From the NCBI RefSeq assembly GCF_024347575.1, contig NZ_AP025504.1, positions 1,317,363-1,381,362 on the forward strand: DNA of 64,000 nt. The letters are read 5' to 3'. The position numbers were made by a program, and so were the translations under genes. The notes below the pieces were generated by a model. The model was given only the letters and a program-made list of their open reading frames with translations. It searched no databases and was not told the origin of the DNA. Source of the DNA: Vibrio pelagius (GTDB lineage Bacteria > Pseudomonadota > Gammaproteobacteria > Enterobacterales > Vibrionaceae). Positions 27,417-36,407 of this stretch are shown here, one piece after another. Each line of letters opens with the position of its first letter. Positions within the stretch are counted from its first letter, which is position 1.

Positions 27417-27517
27417 GACTCCGCTTCCTTGTTGTAAATGCTTCTGTTGTGCCGATGAGTTTGTGTTGTTGTCGCTAATATGTGGTTGTGAGGCTTTCAT
27501 TTGTCTGTTCATCATGA

Positions 27518-29662
27518 TTACTCCTCAGATTTCAAGTCGTAACATTGGTCAGCTTCCGGAGACTGGAACCAGGTTGTCGCCTCTTCGCCGCCAGACTCTG
27601 CAAACATCTTGAATTGTGGGTATGCCGTTACGATGTCTACACGTTCTTGTGGCCATTCCCACTCGGCTGTTGACGTAATCATTAATGCCCAAGGGTGGTT
27701 CTCTGCAGTTTTGAAGTACTTGCCTTCACTTGGACTGCTGTCATCAACACCTAGGCCAGTTTCGAATAGGTTTGCACTATCGAAGGCTTCGGTGGGTGCT
27801 TGGTCAGCTAAGTGAACTTCCCAACTACGACCTGGATGTAAAGGTAAGTTTGGACCATGGTAATGACCGGGAGTCGCGAAGATGAATGGGTCGTATGGCA
27901 TATCCGTCCAAGCGTTCGCGTCAACGCCTTCTCCTTCTAATGAAATACCAATTTGGAAGGCAAATTGTTCATCGTCTTTACAGCCATTTTGTGTGCGATA
28001 GAAATCACAGCTGGTGGCGATTTTTTCAGTCAGGTTCTCAGCGACAACAAAAATGGCTTCACTGCGACCGCTTTCCATATTGAGAGTCGTGAACACACCA
28101 TTCTCTTTCATGTAAGAGTTACCAGTGCTGACAGAGCTTGGCGCTAAGTTTGGAAGACGTACAGCAAAGCCATTAAGGTAATCCGCCCCGACCGCTACTA
28201 AGCGACCATCAATCGTTGATTTGACGACTTTCCCATCTTTTACGATCTCTGTAATGCGATAGCGAAGTACAGCGTCATTCATGTCGTAGTCAGCTTTGTA
28301 AGGCCAATTATCTTCATAAGCGAGCGTGGCGTACCCCGATGCACTTGGGAAGTATCGAGCGGTAGCTCCATCATTCAGTACATCGACTTGAATATCAACA
28401 ACTTCACCGGAAGTAGAGCCACCGTAATACTCTAGGTTGGTCTGTTGGCTGAAACGGAAACGAGCCCATGTCGTACCCGTTAAAGCATTAACATCGACAT
28501 TTAGGAATAGCTCGTTTTCACCAGCAGAGAGTTGATAGTCAGAGAACACTTTTTCGTTCTCGCCATCAAAGCTGCCATCTTGGTTCCAATCGATCCAAGC
28601 GGATAGGTAACCTGTAGTTGACGCTTCAATCATGACTTTGGAATCAAGACCAGCTTCGAGAGCGGTAACAAATCCGATACCGCCGTTAGTCCACTCATCG
28701 TCTATGCCGGTTGTTTCATCAGAATGTGGCGATTCGAAACCATCTTGCTCGCCATCTGGGGCTTCGCTACCAAGCCATGTAACACCGTCTAATTCATGTC
28801 GCGGTCCATTACTGCTTAGCAGTGTCAAGTAGCTATCTGGTGCATCACCGAAGTCGATATTTGAATCTTCATTGATCACTGGAGCATTGGCACAGCGTGC
28901 ACCATCATTTTGATTAGAGCTAGGGCCATTTGATACAAACTCAATGGCAGGCACGATACCGGCAGCGATATTGGCAGAGTTATCTGGTGATAGATTTACA
29001 CGGTAGATTTTGCCGTCTTGGTTACGTGAAACATAGTAGTTACCATTGACATCGAAATAGCCGGCACCAAAGGTTCCTGTTTCTCCGGTATCACCAATTG
29101 ATATCGTAGCGCCGGTGTTTGGATCGAAGGAGTAGAGCACACCAGAATTGTTGTCGATTCCGTAGAGCTTGCCGTCACTCGGATGAAACGCAAAGTCAGT
29201 GAGTTTGACCGTAGCAACATCAGATACTTTCACAACAGGTAGGACTGCGTTGGGGTTTGACGCGAGCGGTGTAAGATCAATCGTGAACAAGCCTTTTCCG
29301 GTTCGGTATAGGTAGTAAGTGCTGTTATAAACATCACCGACATAAAAAGTGTGGTCGGTTGGCAGACCGCTGGTGTTAACAACCTCGGCTTGGAAGTCTG
29401 AGCCTAACCTAACGATGCGTTTATTGGTCGTGTCATAGCCATAGATATAGCGGTCGTCAAAGCTAAAGCCGACACCATTTATGTTAGCGTTAATACCTGT
29501 ATCTGACTGTAATAGCGTGGTCGACCCAGTGACTAGGTTAACGCCGTATACTTGAACCGGTGTAGATTGGAAAAGGTATGCCTGACTTGGGCATGTATCG
29601 AAAGGCGCAGCTTGGGCTAGAAGCGGTGCACCGAGTAGCAAACTTAACGTTGGAATTCTCAT
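27518..29662 (-). CDS. Secreted LruC-domain protein with GEVED-type domain
   Basis: A 714-aa exported protein; residues 1-18 are a signal peptide ending in LAQA. Residues 25-250 look like a repeat-bearing beta-propeller (YIYGYDTTNKRIVRLGSDFQ and similar). Residues 270-430 carry GDAPDSY and WIDWNQDGSF, typical of GEVED domains in surface proteins. Residues 435-690 form the LruC (DUF4842) domain, with the calcium-site-like ADYDMNDAVLRYRITE. AAGGATGCTGCT precedes the ATG. It ends three bases before a possible start of the lipoprotein gene. Cell-surface or matrix adhesion is likely but unproven. Confidence 0.8.
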   Translation of the reverse strand: MRIPTLSLLLGAPLLAQAAPFDTCPSQAYLFQSTPVQVYGVNLVTGSTTLLQSDTGINANINGVGFSFDDRYIYGYDTTNKRIVRLGSDFQAEVVNTSGLPTDHTFYVGDVYNSTYYLYRTGKGLFTIDLTPLASNPNAVLPVVKVSDVATVKLTDFAFHPSDGKLYGIDNNSGVLYSFDPNTGATISIGDTGETGTFGAGYFDVNGNYYVSRNQDGKIYRVNLSPDNSANIAAGIVPAIEFVSNGPSSNQNDGARCANAPVINEDSNIDFGDAPDSYLTLLSSNGPRHELDGVTWLGSEAPDGEQDGFESPHSDETTGIDDEWTNGGIGFVTALEAGLDSKVMIEASTTGYLSAWIDWNQDGSFDGENEKVFSDYQLSAGENELFLNVDVNALTGTTWARFRFSQQTNLEYYGGSTSGEVVDIQVDVLNDGATARYFPSASGYATLAYEDNWPYKADYDMNDAVLRYRITEIVKDGKVVKSTIDGRLVAVGADYLNGFAVRLPNLAPSSVSTGNSYMKENGVFTTLNMESGRSEAIFVVAENLTEKIATSCDFYRTQNGCKDDEQFAFQIGISLEGEGVDANAWTDMPYDPFIFATPGHYHGPNLPLHPGRSWEVHLADQAPTEAFDSANLFETGLGVDDSSPSEGKYFKTAENHPWALMITSTAEWEWPQERVDIVTAYPQFKMFAESGGEEATTWFQSPEADQCYDLKSEE

Positions 29663-29848
29663 AGCAGCATCCTTGTGATGGAAGATAATTTATGAGTATC
29701 AATTCTTATGCCAATTTTAAGTTATTGTATTTATTGAGTTTGTGTTTTCATTTTTTGGCTTTCTCAAAATGAGAATTGAATTGGAGTCGAGATAAGCCAA
29801 GTCGCGTAGAGAGTTTTCAAAATGAAAATAAGGGGAAGTGAATAGAAT

Positions 29849-29878
29849 AAGAGCTTCAAATCCAGGGATGAAGCTCTT
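29849..29878 (-). terminator. Hairpin after moeB
   Basis: AAGAGCTTCA pairs perfectly with TGAAGCTCTT around a 10-base loop, 28 bases beyond the moeB stop. The T-run on the minus strand is poor, so it may be a weak or Rho-aided terminator. Confidence 0.5.
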
Positions 29879-29905
29879 AATAGGAAGTGCGTTGTAGTGT
29901 GATGT

Positions 29906-30664
29906 TTATTTGGAGACACCACACACGGTACAGGTCGGCATTTTCATCAATTTCATCTCGTGCCAGCTGTGTGACATTGCATCTAAGATAAGCAGCTTCC
30001 CTTCTTTTGAAAAGCCAAATTGCGCGATCACTTTAATGGCCTCCAAAGCCTGTGCCGCGCCGACCATACCCACAACCGGTGCCATAACGCCAGCCTCAAC
30101 GCAGCTAAGCGAAGCCGAGCCGAATAGCGCACTTAAGCATTGATAGCACGGAGCGTTCTCGTTTTGGTAGGTAAATACACTGATTTGACCTTCCATACGA
30201 ATCGCTGCACCAGAGACCAATGGAACTTTTGCTTGGTAGCACAATCGATTGAGTTGATTACGCGTCTCTACGTTGTCACACGCATCCAGCACTAATGTGT
30301 GAGATCGAATCAGGCCATCTAGTTCATCGTCTGACAGACGTCGGTCTACTGTTTCTACCTTCAAATAAGGATTCAGCTGTTTGAGTGATTCCGCTGCCGA
30401 CTCGACCTTTTTCTTTCCGATGTCAGCATCGGTATGCAACACTTGCCTTTGCAAGTTAGATAGCTCTACTACGTCATCATCGATGAGCGTGAGCTTGCCA
30501 ATACCCGCTGTAGCCAGATATTGGGACGCTGCACAGCCTAAGCCGCCGGCTCCTAATACTAGAATAGAGCTTTGCTTGAGGGCTTCTTGCCCTTCAAAAT
30601 CGAACTGTTTAAGAATGATCTGGCGGTTGTAGCGAAGCATCTCCGCATCAGACAGAATTTCCAT
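29906..30664 (-). CDS. moeB: Molybdopterin-synthase adenylyltransferase MoeB
   Basis: A 252-aa cytoplasmic E1-like enzyme that adenylates the C-terminus of MoaD for molybdopterin synthesis. The nucleotide-binding motif GAGGLGCAASQYLATAGIG lies near residues 38-56 and is followed by LIDDDVVELSNLQRQ. Zinc-binding pairs are CYQC near residue 170 and CTVC near the C-terminus. Start 30664 (MEILSDAEM) follows CGAGGC; an in-frame TTG lies two codons earlier. It sits 12 bases after moeA, so the two form an operon. ThiF-like proteins are related, but length and pairing with moeA favour MoeB. Confidence 0.92.
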   Translation of the reverse strand: MEILSDAEMLRYNRQIILKQFDFEGQEALKQSSILVLGAGGLGCAASQYLATAGIGKLTLIDDDVVELSNLQRQVLHTDADIGKKKVESAAESLKQLNPYLKVETVDRRLSDDELDGLIRSHTLVLDACDNVETRNQLNRLCYQAKVPLVSGAAIRMEGQISVFTYQNENAPCYQCLSALFGSASLSCVEAGVMAPVVGMVGAAQALEAIKVIAQFGFSKEGKLLILDAMSHSWHEMKLMKMPTCTVCGVSK

Positions 30665-30676
30665 TAACAAGCCTCG

Positions 30677-31912
30677 TTAGTAGAGTGTTGAATTAAACAG
30701 TTGGATTTGAACAGTTTCACCTGCTTCGACACGACCACGCTCACGTTCAAGTACCACAAAGCAGTTCGCGAGGCTCATTGATCGGAACGCGCCTGAGCTT
30801 TGGTTACCTGTTGTTTCGACAACGAACTGACCATTTTCGATGGTGTAGATGCCGCGTTGATAGTCGGTACGCCCCGGCGCTTTTTTAAATGCAGAACGTG
30901 TTGTCGCGGGAATCGACTCAGGTGCTTTCCAAGCAGTGTTGCCAGCCAATTTAGCGAGCATCGGTTGTACGAGGACGTACATAGTCAGAACCGCAGATAC
31001 TGGATTGCCGGGAAGACCACAGAACCAAGCGCTCTCTAGTTCGCCAAATGCAAAAGGTTTACCCGGCTTAATTGCCAATTTCCAAAAACCAATCTGACCA
31101 AGTTCTTCAAGGATGTCTTTGGTGTAGTCCGCTTCACCAACACTCACGCCACCAGAAGTCACGACAACATCAGCGAGCTGTTGCGCTTTTTCGAATGTTT
31201 GCTTCAGCGTAGTAGGGCAATCAGGAATGATGCCTAAATCAATGGCTTCGCAGCCGAAAGCCTCAATCAGTGGTTTAATACCGTAGCGGTTGCTGTCGTA
31301 GATCTGACCATCTTCTAATGGTTGACCTAGAGGTTTAAGCTCGTCACCAGTAGAGAAGAAAGCAACCTTAGGTTTGCGCAACACTTGAATGTGACTAATA
31401 CCCAGAGACGCGATCATTGGAATATCACGAGGTGTCAGACGTTCGCCTTTACTCAGCACAACGTCACCTTGCTTGATGTCGTCACCCGTTGGACGAATGT
31501 TGTTGTTTGGCTTGATGTCAGTCTGTTGAATTTCGATGCCGTTTTCGGTTTCACGCGTATTTTCTTGCATGATGACCGCATCGCAACCTTCTGGAATCTT
31601 AGCGCCAGTCATAATGCGCACACAGGTGTTTTGTGGCCATTCACCTTCAAAAGGCTGACCCGCAAATGATTTACCTGCGAGTGGGAGAGTATTGCCATTT
31701 TCTAGGTCTGCTAGACGAAGGGCATAACCATCCATTGCTGAGTTATCAAAAGGAGGAACAAAAATAGGTGAGAGAATATCTTCAGCAAGAACGTAACCTA
31801 GAGCATCTGCCAATGGCAGTGATAGTGTATCTTGAATTGGGGTAATTGGTGATAGCAGCTTATCAAGTGCTTCTTCAATTGGCATTAAGCCCGGAGCGTC
31901 GCAACAGCCCAT
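30677..31912 (-). CDS. moeA: Molybdopterin molybdotransferase MoeA
   Basis: A 411-aa cytoplasmic enzyme that inserts molybdate into adenylylated molybdopterin. The N-terminal MoeA domain has [14 protein letters not shown] near residue 60. The central MoCF domain carries [20 protein letters not shown] near residues 220-240. The C-terminal barrel domain is at 330-411. Start 31912 (MGCCDAPGL) follows AAAGGA; the longer frame from 31984 adds a region rich in Q and N unlike the family. It is first in the moeA-moeB operon and divergent from folE, which also makes a pterin precursor. Confidence 0.93.
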   Translation of the reverse strand: MGCCDAPGLMPIEEALDKLLSPITPIQDTLSLPLADALGYVLAEDILSPIFVPPFDNSAMDGYALRLADLENGNTLPLAGKSFAGQPFEGEWPQNTCVRIMTGAKIPEGCDAVIMQENTRETENGIEIQQTDIKPNNNIRPTGDDIKQGDVVLSKGERLTPRDIPMIASLGISHIQVLRKPKVAFFSTGDELKPLGQPLEDGQIYDSNRYGIKPLIEAFGCEAIDLGIIPDCPTTLKQTFEKAQQLADVVVTSGGVSVGEADYTKDILEELGQIGFWKLAIKPGKPFAFGELESAWFCGLPGNPVSAVLTMYVLVQPMLAKLAGNTAWKAPESIPATTRSAFKKAPGRTDYQRGIYTIENGQFVVETTGNQSSGAFRSMSLANCFVVLERERGRVEAGETVQIQLFNSTLY

Positions 31913-32100
31913 AATTGAATTCCTTTGATCGTTATTATTTTGATTTGTTTGTTGGTACATCGGTATCAACGAAATTGATGCCACTTTAGCATAGTTTGAG
32001 GCCCGTAAATAATGACCTCCCTTAAAATATGGGTGTAATTATTCAAAATTCCGAGTATCCTTGTCTGCCATCCAAAAGGGGTAATAGAAGAGGAAGTTCA

Positions 32101-32754
32101 ATGTCAGGTCTTAGCGAATCAGCGAAGTTGGTTAAAGATGCGCTAGCGAGCCGCGGGTTAGAAACACCAATGAGCCCGAATCAGGTAAGCCGTGAAGAGA
32201 AAAAGGAACGAATCGAACACCATATGCGTGAGATTCTGACTCTTCTAGAACTTGATTTAACCGATGATAGCTTGGAAGAAACACCACATCGTATTGCTAA
32301 AATGTATGTCGATGAAATCTTCTCTGGTTTGGATTACGCCAACTTCCCTAAAATCACTGTGATCGAAAACAAAATGGGCGTTCGTGAAATGGTACGTGTG
32401 AAAGACATCACGGTAACCAGCACGTGTGAACATCATTTAGTGACGATTGATGGCAAAACGGCGGTTGCTTATATTCCTCGTGGAAAAATCATTGGTCTTT
32501 CTAAGATCAACCGTATTGTTCGCTTCTTTGCTCAGCGCCCACAAGTTCAAGAGCGCATGACTCAGCAAATTTTAGTTGCACTTCAAACTCTGCTTGAGAC
32601 CGATGATGTTGCGGTAACAATGGATGCAGTTCACTACTGCGTGAAGTCTCGTGGCGTGATGGATGCAACCAGTGAAACGACCACAACTGCTTTGGGTGGA
32701 ATTTTCAAGTCAAACCCAGCAACTCGTCATGAGTTCTTACACGGTTTACGCTAA
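32101..32754 (+). CDS. folE: GTP cyclohydrolase I
   Basis: A 217-aa cytoplasmic enzyme that converts GTP to dihydroneopterin triphosphate, the first step of folate synthesis. The zinc ligands are in [13 protein letters not shown] near residues 105-117, with the later Cys in [12 protein letters not shown] near residue 180. The [20 protein letters not shown] segment is intact. Start 32101 (MSGLSE) follows AGAGGAAG; the frame opens at 32029 without such a site. It is divergent from moeA, with the short promoter region between serving both. Confidence 0.95.
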   Translation: MSGLSESAKLVKDALASRGLETPMSPNQVSREEKKERIEHHMREILTLLELDLTDDSLEETPHRIAKMYVDEIFSGLDYANFPKITVIENKMGVREMVRVKDITVTSTCEHHLVTIDGKTAVAYIPRGKIIGLSKINRIVRFFAQRPQVQERMTQQILVALQTLLETDDVAVTMDAVHYCVKSRGVMDATSETTTTALGGIFKSNPATRHEFLHGLR

Positions 32755-32823
32755 TCTACGATTGATTAGATAAGTTTGATTTCACTACTTAAATCGACAA
32801 GATAAATCGACAAGAAGTATTCG

Positions 32824-32849
32824 AAGCCTCGCAGTCTGCGGGGTTTTTT
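32824..32849 (+). terminator. Terminator of folE
   Basis: CCTCGCA/TGCGGGG stem with a 3-base loop, followed by six Ts. Confidence 0.75.
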
Positions 32850-32933
32850 GTATCTGATTCGCACCATTGCCTAACGCGACAGCAAGCGTTACGGGGAGTT
32901 TCTTTATGCAAATGTGGTTTTGCGCTGGCGATA

Positions 32934-32972
32934 GATCCCCGACTCAGTCGTCCCTCCTTCTCGGGGATGACG
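32934..32972 (+). repeat. Hairpin repeat unit, copy 1
   Basis: Begins GATCCCCGA and ends TCGGGGATGACG, forming a stem with the loop CGTCCCTCC. It aligns along its length with the reverse complement of 33085-33124, with only scattered differences. It is probably part of a dispersed intergenic repeat family. Confidence 0.65.
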
Positions 32973-33084
32973 GTATTTGTAGGCGTTTGAATGAGGAAGT
33001 ATTTTGAGAAGAGAGGCGGTGTTCTTGTTATTTGTATCTTAGAGTCATTGGGCAACAGGTCGAGGGATGGCAAGAAGATACACT

Positions 33085-33124
33085 CGTCATTCCCTAAAGC
33101 GAGGGACGAGCGTAGTAGGGAATC
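33085..33124 (-). repeat. Hairpin repeat unit, copy 2 (inverted)
   Basis: ATTCCCTA and TAGGGAAT form the stem. The loop contains GAGGGACG, the exact complement of CGTCCCTC in the loop of copy 1. The pair is 112 bases apart and in opposite orientation. Confidence 0.65.
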
Positions 33125-33198
33125 TTTTACGAAGGCATAGTTTGAAATGAATGCGCTCAACAGGCAGTAAAGCGCATTTTCATTTGAGTTTGAAGCGA

Positions 33199-33744
33199 TT
33201 AAGACAGGTTAAACAAGCGCTTAAGATTATGAATTAAACCTGATGGTTTATTCTGAGCTTGATAGATGCTCAACCCATCGTAGAAGCTACCCATAAACGA
33301 GACACGAATCTCATCTTCGGTTTGTCTTACGATTCTACAAAGTAGGGCAGCTGTCGCGGCGGCGTGATCGTTCGCTAGGCTGTAATCCATTCCCATACGA
33401 CCTTGAACAAATAACCAAAGGTGAGTGATGAATTGCAGCTTCTTTGAACTTGAGTGGCTGAATTTCTGACTGTGCTCTTGGCCAACCGTCTCTTCTAGTA
33501 CCTGCTGCATCGCTTCGCTGGCATCTTTGTCAGAGCTAAATTCATAGCAGGCATCGATGTGCGTTTTCGTCAGCAAGCCAAGTAGGGTTTGAATACTGGA
33601 GTTGTCAGGTTTGTTTTCACACGCATGTTTGAACAATGACTGATTGCTCTGGATAAAGTCTTTCGACTCTTGCTCAAACCCAATTTTTAGGGCCTGGATC
33701 TGTGCAAAGCCTGCTTCTGATAAACAGTGTTCGAGTTTACTCAT
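33199..33744 (-). CDS. Unknown protein paired with yaeQ
   Basis: A 181-aa soluble, mainly helical protein without signal peptide or membrane segment. Features include the central HLWLFVQGRMGMDYSLANDH and the C-terminal FMGSFYDGLSIYQA. It starts ten bases after the yaeQ stop on the same strand, with no good ribosome binding site of its own, so it is probably translationally coupled to yaeQ. I do not recognise the family. Confidence 0.7.
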   Translation of the reverse strand: MSKLEHCLSEAGFAQIQALKIGFEQESKDFIQSNQSLFKHACENKPDNSSIQTLLGLLTKTHIDACYEFSSDKDASEAMQQVLEETVGQEHSQKFSHSSSKKLQFITHLWLFVQGRMGMDYSLANDHAAATAALLCRIVRQTEDEIRVSFMGSFYDGLSIYQAQNKPSGLIHNLKRLFNLS

Positions 33745-33754
33745 CGTACGGGTG

Positions 33755-34294
33755 CTATTCGTTGCTTTGTAGCTCTTCCCAGGTCACTTCAGCTGACTTG
33801 GTATCGCTGTTCACAAAGGCTGAATTGCCCGATAGCATCACTGACAAATCCATCGTACGTTCCGTCATTTCAGCCATTTGCTCTATGCCCTCATTGCTCA
33901 GGCGAACAATTTGAGCGTTCAAGTAGCCAAACTTACCTCGGTTTTGCTCCCACCAAACATTCGACTTGGTGTTAAAGCTAAATACTTTAACTGACTTTGC
34001 TAAGCGAGTGGCTTTTTTAACGCGTTCAGGATCCGGCTCTCCAACATCGATCCACTCTAAGATCTGATCATCAAGAGACTTTTGCCATAGATCAGGCTCT
34101 TCAATGGTCGACAGACCTTTAGTGAATTGAAGCTCTGGTGATGCATTGATACAAAACGCCATGATACGAGCCATCATGCGTTGTTCTGTCTCAGAAGGGT
34201 GTTGTGCGATAGTGAGGTTGAACGAGTCGTAGTAGTCTCGATTCATGTCTGTGAGTGAGATACGAAATTTGTAGATTGTAGGTTTAAGAGCCAT
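33755..34294 (-). CDS. yaeQ: YaeQ-family protein
   Basis: A 179-aa cytoplasmic protein matching the YaeQ family in length and motifs. It begins MALKPTIYKFRISLTDMNRD, has EWIDVGEPDPERVKKATRLA near residues 80-100, then VKVFSFNTKSNVWW. The fold is nuclease-like (PD-(D/E)xK-related), and the E-x-G-E-P-D-P region lies at the putative active site. Its cellular role is not settled. It probably forms a two-gene operon with the downstream unknown gene. Confidence 0.87.
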   Translation of the reverse strand: MALKPTIYKFRISLTDMNRDYYDSFNLTIAQHPSETEQRMMARIMAFCINASPELQFTKGLSTIEEPDLWQKSLDDQILEWIDVGEPDPERVKKATRLAKSVKVFSFNTKSNVWWEQNRGKFGYLNAQIVRLSNEGIEQMAEMTERTMDLSVMLSGNSAFVNSDTKSAEVTWEELQSNE

Positions 34295-34353
34295 TAGCAG
34301 AGTCTGGTATGATAAATTGGGCTCTATCTTACCTTAACTGAATGAATTTTGGG

Positions 34354-34386
34354 TAAAAAAATAGCCAGCATTGGCTGGCTATTTTA
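34354..34386 (-). terminator. Terminator of the cold-shock gene
   Basis: On the minus strand AATAGCCAGC pairs with GCTGGCTATT around a short loop and is followed by a run of Ts. Confidence 0.85.
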
Positions 34387-34406
34387 GGAATGCGTTAAGC
34401 GATCAA

Positions 34407-34616
34407 TTAGATTACTTTGATGCTGTCTGCTTGAGGACCTTTTTGACCTTGAGATACTACGAACTCAACTTTTTGGCCTTCAGCAAGAGTTTTGAAGCCT
34501 TCACCAACGATTGCAGAGAAGTGTGCAAATACGTCTGGACCGTTTTCTTGTTGGATGAAACCGAAACCTTTAGTTTCGTTGAACCATTTTACTGTACCAG
34601 TAACTGTGTTAGACAT
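34407..34616 (-). CDS. Cold-shock protein, CspA family
   Basis: A 69-aa single cold-shock domain that binds single-stranded RNA or DNA and acts as an RNA chaperone. The RNP1 motif KGFGFI is near residue 16 and RNP2 VFAHF near residue 29; the start [14 protein letters not shown] is typical. AGGATATCATC precedes the ATG. About 490 bases upstream are free of genes, enough for the long structured leader usual for cspA-type messages. Whether it is cold-induced cannot be read here. Confidence 0.93.
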   Translation of the reverse strand: MSNTVTGTVKWFNETKGFGFIQQENGPDVFAHFSAIVGEGFKTLAEGQKVEFVVSQGQKGPQADSIKVI

Positions 34617-35107
34617 GATGATATCCTAAATTATTTTTTATTTGAGCCTATTGCGGCACCGATAGCGTGGAAAAGTTTATTGCTATTGCGTACAACACAA
34701 CGGGGAGTTACTAGTAATCCAACGATATGTTTATATACAAAGAACTTTCTTTCTAGCCGAAATCGAGTCTAAATTAAACAAGGTCTGTGTCAATGGGAAC
34801 TGTGCTAAAGGTTGCAGAACTTTGGGGGCAGTCAAACTTTCCATTCCTTAGATATCATGGAGTTACAGTGGTATGGTGTTTTGTTGTACTTTTTGTGACA
34901 AATAAGTGTGATTTTTGATTAAAAACTGGAGTCATAGCACTAATTCAACAGTTATTTATGTCAATAGTAGTGTTGAAATGTGAGGCGTAAAACAGACCAG
35001 AAACGAGAATTATTGGAGTAACTAGACAATTTGCACCTTTATCTAAATGGATCTCCAAGGCAGATATCACATCAAAATGATTACAATATCTTACCCTGGC
35101 GACAAAC
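34617..35107. other. Long leader or promoter region upstream of the cold-shock gene
   Basis: Nothing gene-like is seen. Part is probably the untranslated leader of the cold-shock message. I could not find a clear cold box. Confidence 0.4.
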
Positions 35108-36181
35108 CTAATGGATTATGCGATATAGATTGCCGTTGTCGGTACTAAAGTAGATATCACCCTCTGGTGTGACTTCAATATCGCGAACTCGCTCTCCCAT
35201 ATCTTCAAACAACCGCTCTTCGGCTACGGCCTGGTTGTTCTTATTCAGAGTGACAACATTAATATGAGCGAGCTTCAATGCGCCCGACAATAGCTTGCCA
35301 TTAAGTTCAGGAAATTTATCACCTCGATAAAGCACTAAACTGCCCGGAGCGATAGAAGGAATATAAACCTTAATAGGTGACTCAATCCCTTTTTTGGTTT
35401 TTGCTTCACCAACCTTAATGGGGCCCCAATACTCTTTACCGTGAGATGTGATTGGCCAGCCGTAGTTTGCGCCTTTCTTTATCAGGTTGATCTCGTCACC
35501 GCCGCGTGGTCCATGCTCAATCGACCAAAGCTTGTTGGTTTTTTGATCATAGAAAAGACCTTGTGGGTTTCGGTGGCCGTAGCTCCAAATTTCATTCAGT
35601 ACGTTTTTGTTTTTCACAAAAGGGTTGTTTTTGGGTACCTGTCCGTCAGGGGTTAGCCGCAAAATAGAACCCGCATGGGTTTGCGTGTCTTGGCCGTTGT
35701 CCCGATCACCGCGATCACCAATAGAGAAATAGAGACTGTTGCTATCGAAAGTAATGCGGCTGCCAAAGTGACGACCTGTATCTGTTAGGGATTGAGAGAC
35801 GAACACGTCTTGCCAGTCGGTAATCTGTGTTCCGTTATAGGTCGCACTTGCGAGAGCAGTAACGGCATCACCTTGTTGCTTTTTACTGTAGGTGACATAA
35901 ATCTTGTCTTTTTCAAAAGGAGATAGAGCAATATCTAAAGCGCCACCTTGACCTTTAGCCCAAACGTCAGGCAGACGAAAAAGCGTTTTTTGCTCGCCGG
36001 TACTTAGATTAACTTGTTTAATGACTCCTTCGCGTTCGGTCACTAACATTGTTTTGTCGTCAACATACGCAAGCCCCCAAGGAATCAATAACCCATCGGT
36101 GATCTTCTCCACTTGAAGTGCTTGGCTGGGCAACGCAATGGCGAAGCTCAAAGCCGCGGTAATACAATGAGTTAATTTCAT
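35108..36181 (-). CDS. Periplasmic PQQ-type sugar dehydrogenase (YliI-like)
   Basis: A 357-aa exported protein; residues 1-21 are a signal peptide ending in LPSQA. The rest is a six-bladed propeller of the soluble glucose/sorbosone dehydrogenase family. Motifs include WGLAYVDDKTMLVTEREG near residue 36, SYGHRNPQGLFYD near 210 and EHGPRGGDEIN near 233, which supply the cofactor and calcium site. It probably oxidises aldose sugars in the periplasm when PQQ is available. GGAGAAACCGT precedes the ATG. It is monocistronic. Confidence 0.88.
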   Translation of the reverse strand: MKLTHCITAALSFAIALPSQALQVEKITDGLLIPWGLAYVDDKTMLVTEREGVIKQVNLSTGEQKTLFRLPDVWAKGQGGALDIALSPFEKDKIYVTYSKKQQGDAVTALASATYNGTQITDWQDVFVSQSLTDTGRHFGSRITFDSNSLYFSIGDRGDRDNGQDTQTHAGSILRLTPDGQVPKNNPFVKNKNVLNEIWSYGHRNPQGLFYDQKTNKLWSIEHGPRGGDEINLIKKGANYGWPITSHGKEYWGPIKVGEAKTKKGIESPIKVYIPSIAPGSLVLYRGDKFPELNGKLLSGALKLAHINVVTLNKNNQAVAEERLFEDMGERVRDIEVTPEGDIYFSTDNGNLYRIIH

Positions 36182-36395
36182 ACGGTTTCTCCAAATAGTC
36201 CCTGTCTTTTAGTGTAGCGTTACTATGGTTTGTGAAAAGTGACTATTTCGAAAATAAATGTAAACAGTATTGTATGAATAAACTCGGTGGCGTATGTTAT
36301 CTCGTCTTTCCTCACGATGTTTAACAACCATGCTGACACGATGGCTTGTTATGCAAGCATTGTTTCTATCGCTCTAGTTACACTCATCAAAATTA

Positions 36396-36407
36396 GGTTG
36401 CGCAACC
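36396..36407. promoter_or_regulatory. Perfect palindrome abutting an MFS start codon
   Basis: GGTTGCGCAACC is a 12-base perfect palindrome that ends directly at the ATG of the MFS gene and includes the only nearby AGG. It could be an operator, or a hairpin in the message that limits ribosome access. Confidence 0.45.

Larger units (their letters stand above)
32755..33198. other. Intergenic region with an inverted repeat element
   Basis: No convincing gene; a 123-codon minus-strand frame at 32789-33160 crosses the repeats and reads unlike a protein. The stretch holds the folE terminator and two inverted copies of a 40-base hairpin unit. Confidence 0.5.

Noticed and set aside
27292..27612. Proline-rich plus-strand frame opposite the lipoprotein gene
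   Set aside because: The prolines are the complement of the polyglycine codons; it is a shadow frame.
32934..33124. CRISPR-like repeat pair
   Set aside because: There are only two units, in opposite orientation, with no regular spacers and no cas genes nearby.
32789..33160. 123-codon minus-strand frame after folE
   Set aside because: It runs through a terminator and the inverted repeat pair, and its translation is not protein-like.
34371..34772. 133-codon plus-strand frame over the cold-shock gene
   Set aside because: It is the antisense shadow of the cold-shock coding sequence and its leader.
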